Source of the DNA: UBA7378 sp049611805
GTDB lineage: Bacteria; Pseudomonadota; Alphaproteobacteria; RS24
Length of the DNA stretch: 64,000 bases
NCBI GenBank assembly: GCA_049611805.1
Contig: JBMZAX010000010.1
Span: 1-64,000, forward strand
Reading direction: 5' to 3'
How positions within the stretch are numbered: position 1 is the stretch's first letter; every line of letters starts with the position of its first letter. Of this stretch, positions 34,365 through 43,763 are shown piece after piece. Under the pieces are notes generated by a model. It made no database searches and was not told the DNA's origin. It saw only the letters and a list, made by a program, of their open reading frames with translations. The position numbers and the translations under genes were made by a program.

Positions 34365-36068
34365 ATGGCGACAGGTATTAGTGCCAACAAACTGGAACTG
34401 GTTCAAATTGCGGATGCCGTTGCCCGCGAAAAGGGCATCGACATTGAGATTGTGCTGGCGGCCATGGCAGATGCCATTCAAAAGGCGGCCAAGGCGCGTT
34501 ACGGCGCGGAAAACGATATTCGCGTGGAAATCAATCCGAAAACCGGTGAAACGCGGCTCTTGCGCGCGGTCGAAGTGGTCGAGCTTGTCGAAAATGACGA
34601 TACGCAAATATCGCTGGCGATTGCGCGGCGCGAAAATCCCGATGCCCAAATCGGCGACGAGATTATCGACGAATTGCCGCCGGTCGAGTTTGGCCGCATC
34701 GCCACGCAAGCCGCCAAGCAGGTCATTGTGCAGCGCGTGCGCGAGGCTGAGCGCGAACAGCAATATGAAGAGTTTAAAGACCGTGTCGGCGAGATTATCA
34801 ACGGCGTGGTCAAGCGGGTCGAATATGGCAATGTGGTGCTTGATTTGGGCCGCGGCGAGGCGGTCGTGCGGCGCGACAATCTGATCCCGCGCGAAGTGTT
34901 CCGCCCCGGCGATCGCATTCGCGCCTATATTCAAAATGTGCGCCGCGAAATGCGCGGCCCGCAAATTATCCTGTCGCGCTCGGACCCGGCTTTCATGGCG
35001 AAACTTTTCGGCCAGGAAGTGCCGGAAATATATGACGGCGTCATCGAAATTCGTGCCGTCGCCCGCGACCCGGGCAGCCGCGCAAAAATTGCCGTAATTT
35101 CCAGCGATCCGGGCATTGATCCGGTCGGGGCCTGCGTGGGCATGCGCGGCAGCCGCGTGCAGGCGGTGGTCAATGAATTGCAGGGCGAAAAGGTCGATAT
35201 CATTCCGTGGTCTGAAGACGCCGCCGCTTTTATCGTCAACGCATTGGCCCCTGCCGAAGTGTCGAAAGTGGTGCTGGATGAAGATATTCAGCGCATTGAA
35301 GTTGTCGTGCCGGACGAGCAATTGAGTCTCGCCATTGGCCGACGCGGGCAAAATGTGCGCCTCGCCTCACAGCTGACCGGCTGGGATATCGACATTATGA
35401 CGGAAGCTCAGGAAAGCGAGCGTCGCCAGGCCGAATTTGCCGAGCGCACCGAAACTTTCATGGGCGCGCTTGATGTCGATGAGATGATCGCGCAATTGCT
35501 GGCCTCGGAAGGCTTCGCCACGGTCGAAGAAGTGGCCTATGTGCCGCTTGATGAGATTACCTATATTGAGGGTTTCGACGATGAAACGGCGCAGGAAATT
35601 CAAAACCGCGCGCGTGACTTCCTCGACCAGCAAAATGCGGCGCTGACCGAACAGCGGCGCGAAATGGGTGTTGAAGACGCGCTGGCGGAAATTACCGAGC
35701 TGACGCCCGCCATGCTGGTGCGCCTTGGTGAAAATGACATCAAAACACTGGAAGATTTTGCCGGCTGCGTGACGGATGATCTGACCGGCTGGTTTGAGAC
35801 GGTTGAGCGCAAGCGCGTGCGCCAGGACGGTATTCTGGACGGGTTTGACATCAGCCCGGAAGAAGCCGAGGCGCTTATTATGTCGGCGCGGGTAAAAGCG
35901 GGCTGGGTGACGCAGGAAGAGCTGGATGCGCTGGCGGCTGAAAAAGCGGCGGCGGAAGCTGCCGCGCAAGCCGAAGAATTGGCCGCTGCCGAAGGTTTGG
36001 GCGAAAGTCCGGAAGGCGAAGCCCCTGCCGCCGCGGCAGGCACACCTGACACAGATGCGGCCTTGTGA
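34365..36068 (+). CDS. nusA: Transcription termination/antitermination factor NusA
   Basis: 567 residues. The N-terminal RNAP-binding domain (LELVQIADAVAREKGID) is followed by the S1 domain (around VVKRVEYGNVVLDLGR), two KH domains (RAKIAVIS, VGACVGMRGSRVQAVVNEL, LAIGRRGQNVRLASQLTGW) and C-terminal helix-hairpin-helix repeats, ending in an Ala/Glu-rich tail. I chose the ATG at 34365, eight bases after AGGAGA; an ATG at 34350 is in frame but overlaps that ribosome site. It binds RNA polymerase and modulates pausing and termination. Confidence 0.97.
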   Translation: MATGISANKLELVQIADAVAREKGIDIEIVLAAMADAIQKAAKARYGAENDIRVEINPKTGETRLLRAVEVVELVENDDTQISLAIARRENPDAQIGDEIIDELPPVEFGRIATQAAKQVIVQRVREAEREQQYEEFKDRVGEIINGVVKRVEYGNVVLDLGRGEAVVRRDNLIPREVFRPGDRIRAYIQNVRREMRGPQIILSRSDPAFMAKLFGQEVPEIYDGVIEIRAVARDPGSRAKIAVISSDPGIDPVGACVGMRGSRVQAVVNELQGEKVDIIPWSEDAAAFIVNALAPAEVSKVVLDEDIQRIEVVVPDEQLSLAIGRRGQNVRLASQLTGWDIDIMTEAQESERRQAEFAERTETFMGALDVDEMIAQLLASEGFATVEEVAYVPLDEITYIEGFDDETAQEIQNRARDFLDQQNAALTEQRREMGVEDALAEITELTPAMLVRLGENDIKTLEDFAGCVTDDLTGWFETVERKRVRQDGILDGFDISPEEAEALIMSARVKAGWVTQEELDALAAEKAAAEAAAQAEELAAAEGLGESPEGEAPAAAAGTPDTDAAL

Positions 36069-36074
36069 TGGGAC

Positions 36075-36674
36075 ATGCGCATGGAGTTTGCCTGTCACGT
36101 AACCGGAAAGACACTGCCAGCACATGAATTGCTGCGCTTTTGTGTGTCGCCCGCAGGGGAGTTGACGCCGGATATCGGCAATAAGCTGCCGGGCACCCAT
36201 ATTTGGGTGAGCGCGCGCAAACCATGCGTCGCCGCATTGCAAAACGGCCCCGACTGGCATGTTCCCGAAGATTTGCCGTGTCAGGTTGCCGGACTGTTGG
36301 GCGCGCGGGCGCGAAATATGCTGGGTCTGGCGCGTGCGGCGGGCAAAATTGTGCTAGGCTTCGCGAAAGTGGATGCAGCCCTTAGCGGCGGTCGCGCGGC
36401 AATGCTTGTTTCGGCATATGACGGCGCCCGTGACGGTCGGGCGAAACTGGCCCGTAAAGCGCAAGCTGCCGGCGTGCCTGTTCTGGAGTTTTTTTCGGCA
36501 GAAGAATTGGGCTTGGCCATGGGACGCCAAGATGTGATACACAGCGCAGTTACAGAAGCGCAATGGGCCGCCAAGATTGACGAAGCGACCCATCGGTGGC
36601 AGGTCTATATCGGTACTGTGCCGAGTGGACAGGTCGGCGGGCAGTCCGACGGACAGTCCGGTGGACAGAAGTGA
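36075..36674 (+). CDS. YlxR-like RNA-binding protein with C-terminal L7Ae-like domain
   Basis: 199 residues between nusA and infB, where YlxR (DUF448) is normally found. The N-terminal YlxR part is divergent: FACHVTGKTLPAHELLRF and GTHIWVSARKPC stand where family members usually have an RxC(x)2(T/C) opening and a GRG(A/L)WV loop, so several conserved basic residues are missing. The central segment (NMLGLARAAGKIVLGFAKVDAAL) is the L7Ae-like domain common in alphaproteobacterial members. The C terminus is a Gly-Gln repeat (GQVGGQSDGQSGGQK). RNA binding is inferred from family and position. Confidence 0.85.
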   Translation: MRMEFACHVTGKTLPAHELLRFCVSPAGELTPDIGNKLPGTHIWVSARKPCVAALQNGPDWHVPEDLPCQVAGLLGARARNMLGLARAAGKIVLGFAKVDAALSGGRAAMLVSAYDGARDGRAKLARKAQAAGVPVLEFFSAEELGLAMGRQDVIHSAVTEAQWAAKIDEATHRWQVYIGTVPSGQVGGQSDGQSGGQK

Positions 36675-36681
36675 GGAAGCG

Positions 36682-39135
36682 ATGAGCGACACGAAAACAG
36701 GCGAAGACGGCGAAGCAAATGCCGGACGCAGTAAGACGCTGAGCCTGAAACGCACGGTTGAATCCGGCCAGGTGCGCCAGAGCTTTTCGCATGGGCGCAG
36801 CAAATCCGTGCTGGTTGAAAAACGCCGCAAGCGCACCATTAATTCGGGTGGCGCGGAAGCCGCACCCGCCGAAGAAACGGCACAACAGCCCGCAGCGCCT
36901 GCCGCACCGCAGGACAATCTGTCCAAAACCCAGCAGGACCGCCGTCAGGCCGCCGTTATCGAAGCCAAACAGCGTGCGATTGAAGAGGCCAAGCAAAGCG
37001 AGATTGACGCGCGCCGCCGCGCCGAAGAAGATGCGCGCCGCGCTGAAGAAGAGGCGAAAAAAGCCGCCGAAGAAGCCAGCCGCGCCGAAGCACTTGCGCG
37101 TGAAAAGAAAAAACCCGCCAAGCAGGCAAGCGAGCCCGCCCCGGCCGCACGGCCCGATAGCGGTCGCCGTGCCGAGGCCGAGAAACAGCGGCAGGACACC
37201 AAAAAACCGTCATCGGAACGTCGCGGCAATGAGCGCCGTCGCCGCGCCGGTAAACTGACCATTAATGATGCGTTGAACGATGAGGAGCGGGTACGCTCCC
37301 TCGCCTCCATGCGGCGGCGTCGCGAGCGCGAGAAAAGACAGTCGGACACGTTGGAAAATACGGAAAAAGTGTCCCGTACCGTGCAAGTACCGGATACGAT
37401 TTCCATTCAGGAACTTGCCAACCGTATGGCCGAACGCGCGGTCGACGTCATTAAAATTCTGATGCAACAGGGCATTATGGCGAAAATCAATGACGTCATT
37501 GATGCCGATACGGCGCAAATTGTTGCCGAAGATCTCGGCCATAATGTGCGCCGCGTATCCGAAAGCGACATTGAAGACGGCCTCATCGGTGAAGCCGACA
37601 AGGACGAAGATATGGCCCCCCGCCCGCCGGTTGTTACGGTGATGGGCCATGTCGACCACGGCAAAACATCGCTGCTTGATGCCTTGCGCAAGGAAAAGGT
37701 CGCTGCCGGCGAAGCCGGGGGCATTACCCAGCATATCGGGGCCTATCAGACAACGACGCAAAACGGGGTTGTGATTTCATTTATCGACACACCCGGCCAT
37801 GCGGCGTTTACCGCCATGCGCGCGCGCGGCGCGAAGGTGACGGATATTGTCATTCTGGTGGTTGCCGCCGATGACGGGGTCATGCCGCAAACCGTTGAGG
37901 CGATCAATCATGCCAAGGCGGCCGAAGCACCGATTATTGTGGCAATCAATAAAATGGATAAGGCTGAGGCCGACCCGACCCGCGTGAAGAACGAGTTGTT
38001 GCAACACGAAATCATTGCCGAAGATATGGGCGGCGACACCCAGATGATTGAGGTGTCGGCGCAAACCGGCGCAGGCCTTGACGACCTGCTTGAGGCGGTT
38101 GCCCTGCAGGCCGAGGTGATGGAACTCAAAGCCAATGCCGAACGCGAGGGCGAGGGCATTGTTATTGAAGCCAAGCTCGACAAGGGGCGCGGGCCGGTGG
38201 CGACAGTGCTTATCCAGCGCGGCACGCTGCGCGTGGGCGATGTGTTCGTCGTCGGGCAGGTATCGGGTCGCGTGCGCGCACTCATCAATGACCATGGCGA
38301 ACAAATCGACATGGCCGGGCCCTCGGCGCCGGTCGAAGTGCTGGGGTCGGGCGGCGTGCCGGGCGCAGGTGACGTGTTTTCCGTGGTCGAAACGGAAGCG
38401 CGCGCGCGCGAAGTTGCCGAATATCGTGAGCGCAAGGCGCGCGAAAAATCAAGCGCCAGCGGGCCGCGTGCCGCTTCGCTCGACCAGATGATGAAGCAAT
38501 TGAAGGACAGTGATGTCGCCGAAATTGCGCTTGTCGTCAAAGGCGATGTGCAGGGCTCGGTGGAAGCCATTGCGCAGGCTGCCGAAAAACTTGGCACGGA
38601 TGAAGTTGCCGCGCGCGCGGTGCTTGCCGGTGTGGGCGGCATTACCGAAAGTGACATCACACTGGCCGCGGCGTCCAATGCCATTGTGCTGGGCTTTAAC
38701 GTGCGCGCCAATGCGCAGGCCCGCACCGCCGCCGAAGCCGCCGGCATCGAGATACGCTATTACAATGTCATTTATGATCTGGTCGACGATTTGAAAGCGG
38801 CAATGGCCGGTCTTCTGTCACCGGATTTGCGCGAGACACCGCTGGGCACGGCCGAAATTCTGGAAGTATTTTCGGTCAGCAAAACCGGCAAGGTTGCCGG
38901 GTGTCAGGTGCGCGAAGGGCTGGTGCGGCGTGGTGCCAGCGTGCGGCTTATTCGCGATGATATCGTCATCCATGAGGGTGAGCTGAGTTCGCTGCGCCGT
39001 TTCAAAGACGAAGTTAAGGAAGTTAATGCCGGTCAGGAATGCGGCATGGCGTTCGAGAATTATTCGGATTTGAAACAGGGTGATGTGATCGAGTGTTACG
39101 AGGTCGAGGAAATCGCCCGCAGTCTGGACGGCTAG
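36682..39135 (+). CDS. infB: Translation initiation factor IF-2
   Basis: 817 residues. The N-terminal third is a charged Arg/Glu/Ala-rich linker (about residues 60-180). Then come the IF2-N fold (TISIQELANRMAERAVDVIK), the GTPase domain with G1 GHVDHGKT at 322-329, DTPGHAAF as G3 and NKMD as G4, and domains II-IV ending in the fMet-tRNA-binding C2 region. The ATG at 36682 follows GAGGAAG; upstream frame (from 36577) is antisense-like and lies in ylxR. IF2 positions initiator tRNA on the 30S subunit. Confidence 0.97.
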   Translation: MSDTKTGEDGEANAGRSKTLSLKRTVESGQVRQSFSHGRSKSVLVEKRRKRTINSGGAEAAPAEETAQQPAAPAAPQDNLSKTQQDRRQAAVIEAKQRAIEEAKQSEIDARRRAEEDARRAEEEAKKAAEEASRAEALAREKKKPAKQASEPAPAARPDSGRRAEAEKQRQDTKKPSSERRGNERRRRAGKLTINDALNDEERVRSLASMRRRREREKRQSDTLENTEKVSRTVQVPDTISIQELANRMAERAVDVIKILMQQGIMAKINDVIDADTAQIVAEDLGHNVRRVSESDIEDGLIGEADKDEDMAPRPPVVTVMGHVDHGKTSLLDALRKEKVAAGEAGGITQHIGAYQTTTQNGVVISFIDTPGHAAFTAMRARGAKVTDIVILVVAADDGVMPQTVEAINHAKAAEAPIIVAINKMDKAEADPTRVKNELLQHEIIAEDMGGDTQMIEVSAQTGAGLDDLLEAVALQAEVMELKANAEREGEGIVIEAKLDKGRGPVATVLIQRGTLRVGDVFVVGQVSGRVRALINDHGEQIDMAGPSAPVEVLGSGGVPGAGDVFSVVETEARAREVAEYRERKAREKSSASGPRAASLDQMMKQLKDSDVAEIALVVKGDVQGSVEAIAQAAEKLGTDEVAARAVLAGVGGITESDITLAAASNAIVLGFNVRANAQARTAAEAAGIEIRYYNVIYDLVDDLKAAMAGLLSPDLRETPLGTAEILEVFSVSKTGKVAGCQVREGLVRRGASVRLIRDDIVIHEGELSSLRRFKDEVKEVNAGQECGMAFENYSDLKQGDVIECYEVEEIARSLDG

Positions 39136-39137
39136 TC

Positions 39138-39557
39138 ATGGGTTCGGGTGCGCGTGGGCCCAGCCAGCGTCAATTGCGCGTGGGCGAGGTTATTCGCCAG
39201 CGTCTTGCCGAAGTGCTGGCGCGCGATGATTTGGAAGCCAAAATTCTGAAAAAAACCAGCATCACCGTAACCGAGGTGCGCATCTCGCCGGACCTGCGTC
39301 AGGCAAGCGTCTATGTCATGCCGCTGGGCGGTGCGCATTTGGCGGAAATTGTCGCCAAGCTGAACGAAGAAGCCCCGCGCCTCAAAAAAGCGGCGCTGGG
39401 CGGGCTGCATCTGAAATATGTGCCGAATATAAAATTTATCGCGGATGAAAGTTTCGACCGCGCCGCCTCCATGGATGAATTGCTGGACAGCCGTGTCGTG
39501 GCGCGCGATTTGGGCCAGACCGAAACAAATACCAAAAACGAATCCGGAAAGAGCTGA
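39138..39557 (+). CDS. rbfA: 30S ribosome-binding factor A
   Basis: 139 residues; late 16S rRNA maturation and cold adaptation. Family features: RQLRVGEVIRQRLAEVLAR, ITVTEVRISPDLRQASVYVMPLG, LRLKYVPNIKFIAD-like HLKYVPNIKFIADESFDRA. The ATG at 39138 comes two bases after the infB stop; an in-frame start at 39093 lies inside infB and is rejected. The stop overlaps the truB ATG by one base (TGATG). Confidence 0.95.
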   Translation: MGSGARGPSQRQLRVGEVIRQRLAEVLARDDLEAKILKKTSITVTEVRISPDLRQASVYVMPLGGAHLAEIVAKLNEEAPRLKKAALGGLHLKYVPNIKFIADESFDRAASMDELLDSRVVARDLGQTETNTKNESGKS

Positions 39558-40528
39558 TGGGACGCAAAGCACGCGGCCGCGAGATTTCCGGCTGGGTCAA
39601 TCTGGACAAACCGCGCGAACTGGGCTCAACCCCCGCCGTTGCCCGCGTGCGGCGCATGTTTGACGCCAAAAAAGCCGGGCACGCCGGCACACTCGACCCG
39701 CTGGCCTCCGGCATTTTGCCCGTGGCGCTGGGCGAGGCCACAAAAACCGTACAATTCATGCAGGCCGCGCAGAAAGTCTATGAGGTGACGTTGCGCTGGG
39801 GGGCCGCCACGCAGACCGATGATGCGGAAGGCGACATAATCGAGACCAGCGACCATCGCCCAAGCGCGGAAGATATTGTGGCCGCATTGCCGCATTTCAC
39901 CGGCGATATCATGCAAACCCCGCCGGCATTTTCGGCCATTCGCAAAGACGGTGTGCGCGCTTACAAGCTGGCGCGGGCCGGTGAAAATGTCGAGCTGGCC
40001 CCGCGCCGGGTGCATATTGACGCCGTCACGCTTGTCGACACCACCGCCGATAGCACTTCGCCGGATGCTTGCACATTGCAGGTTGTATGCGGAAAAGGTG
40101 TTTATATTCGGTCGTTCGCGCGCGATTTGGCGCTGCATTTGGGCACTGTCGCGCATGTGACGGCGCTGCGCCGCACGCGCGTTGGGCCATTTGACGAAAA
40201 AAATGCAATAGGGCTGGAAAAACTGGAAACTTTGCGCCATATTGTGCCCGATTTGGCGGCTCTGGATGCCCATGTGCTGCCCCTGATGACCGTGCTGGAC
40301 GACATCCCGGCACTGGCCGTTTCGGTGGAACAGGCATCCCGCATTCGGCAGGGGCAGGCCATTTCTCTGGTCGATTTGTCCGACACGCACATGGCGATGG
40401 CGGATGCGGAAACCACCACGCAATTTGTGGCGGTTCACGATGATTTACCGGTCGCCATTTGCACATGCAAAAACGCGGCCGCACATCCGGTCAGGGTTTT
40501 CAACTTTCCGCCTCGCGGGGCGGAGTAA
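39557..40528 (+). CDS. truB: tRNA pseudouridine-55 synthase
   Basis: 323 residues; converts U55 of the T-loop to pseudouridine. The catalytic Asp is D47 in HAGTLDPLASGILPVALGEATK. YEVTLRWGAATQTDDAEGDI, QTPPAFSAIRKDGVRAYKLAR and CGKGVYIRSFARDLA complete the TruB pattern, with a C-terminal extension after residue about 225. Translationally coupled to rbfA; last gene of the nusA operon before rpsO (31-base gap). Confidence 0.97.
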   Translation: MGRKARGREISGWVNLDKPRELGSTPAVARVRRMFDAKKAGHAGTLDPLASGILPVALGEATKTVQFMQAAQKVYEVTLRWGAATQTDDAEGDIIETSDHRPSAEDIVAALPHFTGDIMQTPPAFSAIRKDGVRAYKLARAGENVELAPRRVHIDAVTLVDTTADSTSPDACTLQVVCGKGVYIRSFARDLALHLGTVAHVTALRRTRVGPFDEKNAIGLEKLETLRHIVPDLAALDAHVLPLMTVLDDIPALAVSVEQASRIRQGQAISLVDLSDTHMAMADAETTTQFVAVHDDLPVAICTCKNAAAHPVRVFNFPPRGAE

Positions 40529-40559
40529 CGGGCGGAACAGCCGCTGAAAAGGAGTTGAG

Positions 40560-40829
40560 ATGTCGATTAGCGAAGAGCGCAAACAGGCGCTGATAAAAGA
40601 ATATGCAACAACCGACGGCGACACCGGTTCTCCGGAAGTTCAGGTCGCCATTCTGACAGAGCGGATTACCAATCTGACGGAACATTTCAAAACCCACGCC
40701 AAGGACAATCATTCCCGACGCGGCCTTTTGAAAATGGTTTCTCAGCGTCGGCGGTTGCTGGACTATGTCAAATCACGCGATACAGACCGTTACCAATCCT
40801 TGATTGAACGGCTGGGATTGCGTCGTTGA
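40560..40829 (+). CDS. rpsO: 30S ribosomal protein S15
   Basis: 89 residues, the usual S15 length. EYATTDGDTGSPEVQVAILTERI and NHSRRGLLKMVSQRRRLLDYV (rRNA-contact helix) are diagnostic. A strong AAGGAG precedes the ATG. It is followed by a hairpin and then pnp, the classic rpsO-pnp pair. Confidence 0.98.
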   Translation: MSISEERKQALIKEYATTDGDTGSPEVQVAILTERITNLTEHFKTHAKDNHSRRGLLKMVSQRRRLLDYVKSRDTDRYQSLIERLGLRR

Positions 40830-40835
40830 CGCGTT

Positions 40836-40859
40836 CGGGCCGGACAAATATTCGGCCCG
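40836..40859 (+). terminator. Hairpin between rpsO and pnp
   Basis: CGGGCCG (40836-40842) pairs perfectly with CGGCCCG (40853-40859) over a ten-base loop, eight bases past the rpsO stop. There is no long T-run (CTTAATT follows), so it is either a leaky terminator or an RNase III / PNPase-controlled processing site of the kind known for rpsO-pnp in E. coli. Confidence 0.55.
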
Positions 40860-41023
40860 CTTAATTAGGGCAAATCCAGGGCACACGGGCATGGGGTTCG
40901 TGTTGCCTGTCAATGCGAAGAACGGCCCTGCTCCGGCTTGGAGAAAATCTGGTTCTTCAATGCTGCCCGGAAGGCGGCGCGGCGCGCGAACATGGGGTTC
41001 GGGCCCGCAGGATAGGAAATGAT

Positions 41024-43159
41024 ATGTTTGAAATTACACGTGAAGAAATCGAATGGGGCGGTCGCCCGCTTGTTTTGGAAACCGGCCGCATTGCCCGTCA
41101 AGCCGATGGCGCGGTGCTGGCGACCTATGGTGAAACGACCGTATTGGCAACCGTGGTTGCCGACCGCAGCCCCAAACCCGGTCTGGATTTTTTCCCCCTC
41201 ACTGTCAATTATCAGGAAAAGGCTTACGCCGCGGGTAAAGTGCCCGGCGGCTATTTTAAGCGCGAAGGGCGCCCCAGCGAAAAAGAAACGCTGGTGTCGC
41301 GCCTCATCGACCGGCCGATACGCCCGCTTTTCGTGAAAGGGTTTAAAAACGAAACGCAGGTGATCGCCACCGTGCTGAGCCACGATCTGGAAAATGATCC
41401 GGATGTTGTCGCCATGGTCGCCGTTTCGGCGGCGCTGACGATTTCCGGCGTGCCGTTTCGCGGGCCGATTGGCGGCGCGCGCGTCGGCTATATTGACGGC
41501 GAATATTTGCTGAACCCCACCATCGACCAGATGCAGGACACAAATCTCGACCTGGTTGTGGCCGGCACATCCGATGCCGTGCTGATGGTGGAATCGGAAG
41601 CCGATGAATTGTCGGAAGAAGTTATGCTGGGCGCCGTCATGTTCGGCCACAAGCACTTCCAGCCGGTTATCGAGGCGTGCATCCGCATGGCGGAAAAAGC
41701 CGCCAAAGAGCCGCGCGAAATGGAAGAAAAAGACGACAGCGCGCTGGAAACAAAAGTTGCCGAGCTTGCCAAGTCCGGGCTTGAGGCCGCCTATAAGGAA
41801 GCCGACAAGCAGACCCGTCAGGAAGCGATTGCCGCCTTGCGCGACACGGTGCAGACCAAATTGCTGGACGAGACGTCGGATGACGCAGAGCGCAATGCCG
41901 TGGGCGGCGCGTTTAAGGGGCTGGAAAGCGACATTGTGCGCACCGGCATTCTGGACACTGAAAAGCGCATTGACGGGCGCGGGCTCGCCGATGTGCGCCC
42001 GATTGTCTCGGAAGTCAATGTGCTGCCGCGCGCGCATGGTTCGGCGCTGTTCACCCGTGGCGAAACCCAAGCGCTGGTTGTCACCACGCTGGGCACGGGC
42101 GATGACGAGCAATTCGTCGATGCGCTGGAAGGCACCTATAAGGAAAACTTCCTGCTGCATTACAACTTCCCGCCATTTTCCGTGGGCGAAACCGGGCGCG
42201 TCGGCTTTACCGGCCGCCGCGAGATCGGCCATGGCAAGCTGGCATGGCGCGCGCTGAAGGCGATGTTGCCAAGCCGCGAAGACTTCCCCTACACGCTGCG
42301 GCTGGTTTCGGAAATTACCGAATCCAACGGCTCGTCTTCCATGGCGACCGTGTGCGGGGCTTCGCTGGCGATGATGGATGCCGGCGTGCCGCTCAAAAAA
42401 CCGGTGGCGGGCATCGCCATGGGGCTCATCAAGGAGGGCGACCGCTTTGCGGTATTGTCCGACATTCTGGGCGATGAAGACCATCTGGGCGACATGGATT
42501 TCAAAGTTGCCGGCACGGAAGCGGGCATCACCTCGCTGCAGATGGATATTAAAATCACCGGCATTACGGAAGAGATTATGCAAGTCGCGCTCGACCAGGC
42601 CAAGGGCGGCCGCACGCATATTCTGGGTGAAATGAGCAAGGCGCTAACGCACGCCCGCGATGAAATGGGTGAATACGCCCCCAAAATCGAGACCATCCAA
42701 GTGCCGCAGGATAAAATCCGTGAAGTTATCGGCACGGGCGGCAAGGTGGTGCGCGAAATTGTCGAGACCACCGGCGCCAAGATTGACATTGGCGATGACG
42801 GGCTCATCAAAGTCGCTTCCAGCGACGCCGAGGCCATCAAAGCCGCGCTTGATTTCATCAACTCCATCGTGGCCGAGCCGGAAGTCGGCGTGATTTACGA
42901 AGGCACGGTCGTCAAGGTCATGGACTTTGGCGCCTTTGTGAACTTCTTCGGCAAGCGCGACGGGCTGGTGCATATCTCGCAATTGAAAAACGAGCGTGTC
43001 GCCAATACCTCCGATGTGGTCTCCGAAGGCGACACGGTGAAGGTCAAGCTCATCGGCTTTGACGATCGCGGCAAGGTGCGCCTGTCAATGAAAGTCGTTG
43101 ACCAGGAAACCGGCGAAGACCTCGAAAGCAAGGAAGCAGCGGCAGAAGCATCTGAATAA
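41024..43159 (+). CDS. pnp: Polyribonucleotide nucleotidyltransferase (PNPase)
   Basis: 711 residues; phosphorolytic 3'-5' exoribonuclease of the degradosome. Two RNase PH-like cores (VLATYGETTVLATVVAD, KVPGGYFKREGRPSE; then LPRAHGSALFTRGETQALV, TGRREIGHGKLAWRALK), a KH domain (KIREVIGTGGKVVREIVETTGAKI) and a C-terminal S1 domain (VKVMDFGAFVNFFGKRDGLVHISQL). I chose the ATG at 41024 with AGGAAATG before it; the open frame upstream to 40913 is not PNPase-like. Confidence 0.98.
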   Translation: MFEITREEIEWGGRPLVLETGRIARQADGAVLATYGETTVLATVVADRSPKPGLDFFPLTVNYQEKAYAAGKVPGGYFKREGRPSEKETLVSRLIDRPIRPLFVKGFKNETQVIATVLSHDLENDPDVVAMVAVSAALTISGVPFRGPIGGARVGYIDGEYLLNPTIDQMQDTNLDLVVAGTSDAVLMVESEADELSEEVMLGAVMFGHKHFQPVIEACIRMAEKAAKEPREMEEKDDSALETKVAELAKSGLEAAYKEADKQTRQEAIAALRDTVQTKLLDETSDDAERNAVGGAFKGLESDIVRTGILDTEKRIDGRGLADVRPIVSEVNVLPRAHGSALFTRGETQALVVTTLGTGDDEQFVDALEGTYKENFLLHYNFPPFSVGETGRVGFTGRREIGHGKLAWRALKAMLPSREDFPYTLRLVSEITESNGSSSMATVCGASLAMMDAGVPLKKPVAGIAMGLIKEGDRFAVLSDILGDEDHLGDMDFKVAGTEAGITSLQMDIKITGITEEIMQVALDQAKGGRTHILGEMSKALTHARDEMGEYAPKIETIQVPQDKIREVIGTGGKVVREIVETTGAKIDIGDDGLIKVASSDAEAIKAALDFINSIVAEPEVGVIYEGTVVKVMDFGAFVNFFGKRDGLVHISQLKNERVANTSDVVSEGDTVKVKLIGFDDRGKVRLSMKVVDQETGEDLESKEAAAEASE

Positions 43160-43197
43160 ATCTCTAAATAGTTTTCAGACTTCTTTTCGAACACGAG

Positions 43198-43233
43198 AAA
43201 CGGCGCGCCCCATGCGGGACGCGCCGTTTTTTT
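43198..43233 (+). terminator. Strong intrinsic terminator after pnp
   Basis: AAACGGCGCGCCC (43198-43210) pairs with GGG (43216-43218) and CGCGCCGTTT (43220-43229) with one bulged A and a five-base loop, ending in seven T. It closes the rpsO-pnp transcript; the accessory segment begins immediately after it. Confidence 0.9.
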
Positions 43234-43496
43234 GTTGGGGGGGCCTAACTCCGCTCGATTGCGAGTGAGGTCAATAGGTGCCAAGATATTGGCCCACCCC
43301 GTATCTATGACGCCCCAGATGACGGCGGGTGGCGCAAACTGCGCGGTTTGCCTCTGGTTAGCCTATGAAAAAGAAGCAAAATTGCCACGGTACACGCAGA
43401 GGTTGCAAGATGATGTAAATTGACACCACGCCAGCCTTGACGCAGACTCTTTTTGTCGGTACGACACAAACAAAGAATAAAAACGGGGGAGCAGAC
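43234..43496. other. Non-coding stretch between the pnp terminator and the small-gene pair
   Basis: No gene is supported here. It holds two short inverted repeats: GCCAA/TTGGC (43280-43293) and GCAAAC/GTTTGC (43334-43351). TTGACA at 43420 and TTGACG at 43437 could be -35 elements for the next gene, but no good -10 was seen at the right spacing. A GGGGGAG ribosome site at the right end serves the gene at 43497. Confidence 0.5.
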
Positions 43497-43763
43497 ATGC
43501 ATTTTAGATGGAAGCAATCGGGCATGCGTGCAGTGATTTATGAACAAAATGGATTTTGGATCGGCCAATGCCTTGACCGCAATGTCATGGTGTCGGTTGA
43601 AGGAGCAGATGTACCGCGACTTCTTACACGTTTGGTCATGGATGTGGAACTCAATAAGGATATTGAATTGGGTGAAGTTGCGCCCAAATTCTTTGATATG
43701 TGGGAACGCGGCGTGGATCTTGATGTGACGGGTCAAAACCTTCAGGTCCGGCAGGTTGCCTGA
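43497..43763 (+). CDS. Small protein of unknown function, HicB-like N-terminal pattern (first of a coupled pair)
   Basis: 88 residues. The stretch AVIYEQNGFWIGQCLDRNVMV recalls the first strands of HicB-type partial RNase H folds (here 20 residues are spanned at about 12-32). The later PKFFDMWERGVDL resembles uncharacterised small proteins with a W-x-x-QCL signature. No DNA-binding domain follows, so it is not a canonical HicB antitoxin. I chose the ATG at 43497 after GGGGGAG; an upstream in-frame TTG at 43437 has no ribosome site. Its stop overlaps the next start (TGATG), as in many two-gene modules. Function is not known. Confidence 0.7.
   Translation: MHFRWKQSGMRAVIYEQNGFWIGQCLDRNVMVSVEGADVPRLLTRLVMDVELNKDIELGEVAPKFFDMWERGVDLDVTGQNLQVRQVA

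Noticed and set aside
33495..35351. A 618-codon open frame on the minus strand over rimP and nusA
   Set aside because: Antisense to two well-identified genes, rich in His/Arg/Gln from mirrored codons, no family pattern. It is a by-product of high GC.
40910..42619. A 569-codon minus-strand frame over pnp
   Set aside because: Same reason: mirror frame of a certain gene, no ribosome site and no recognisable domain.
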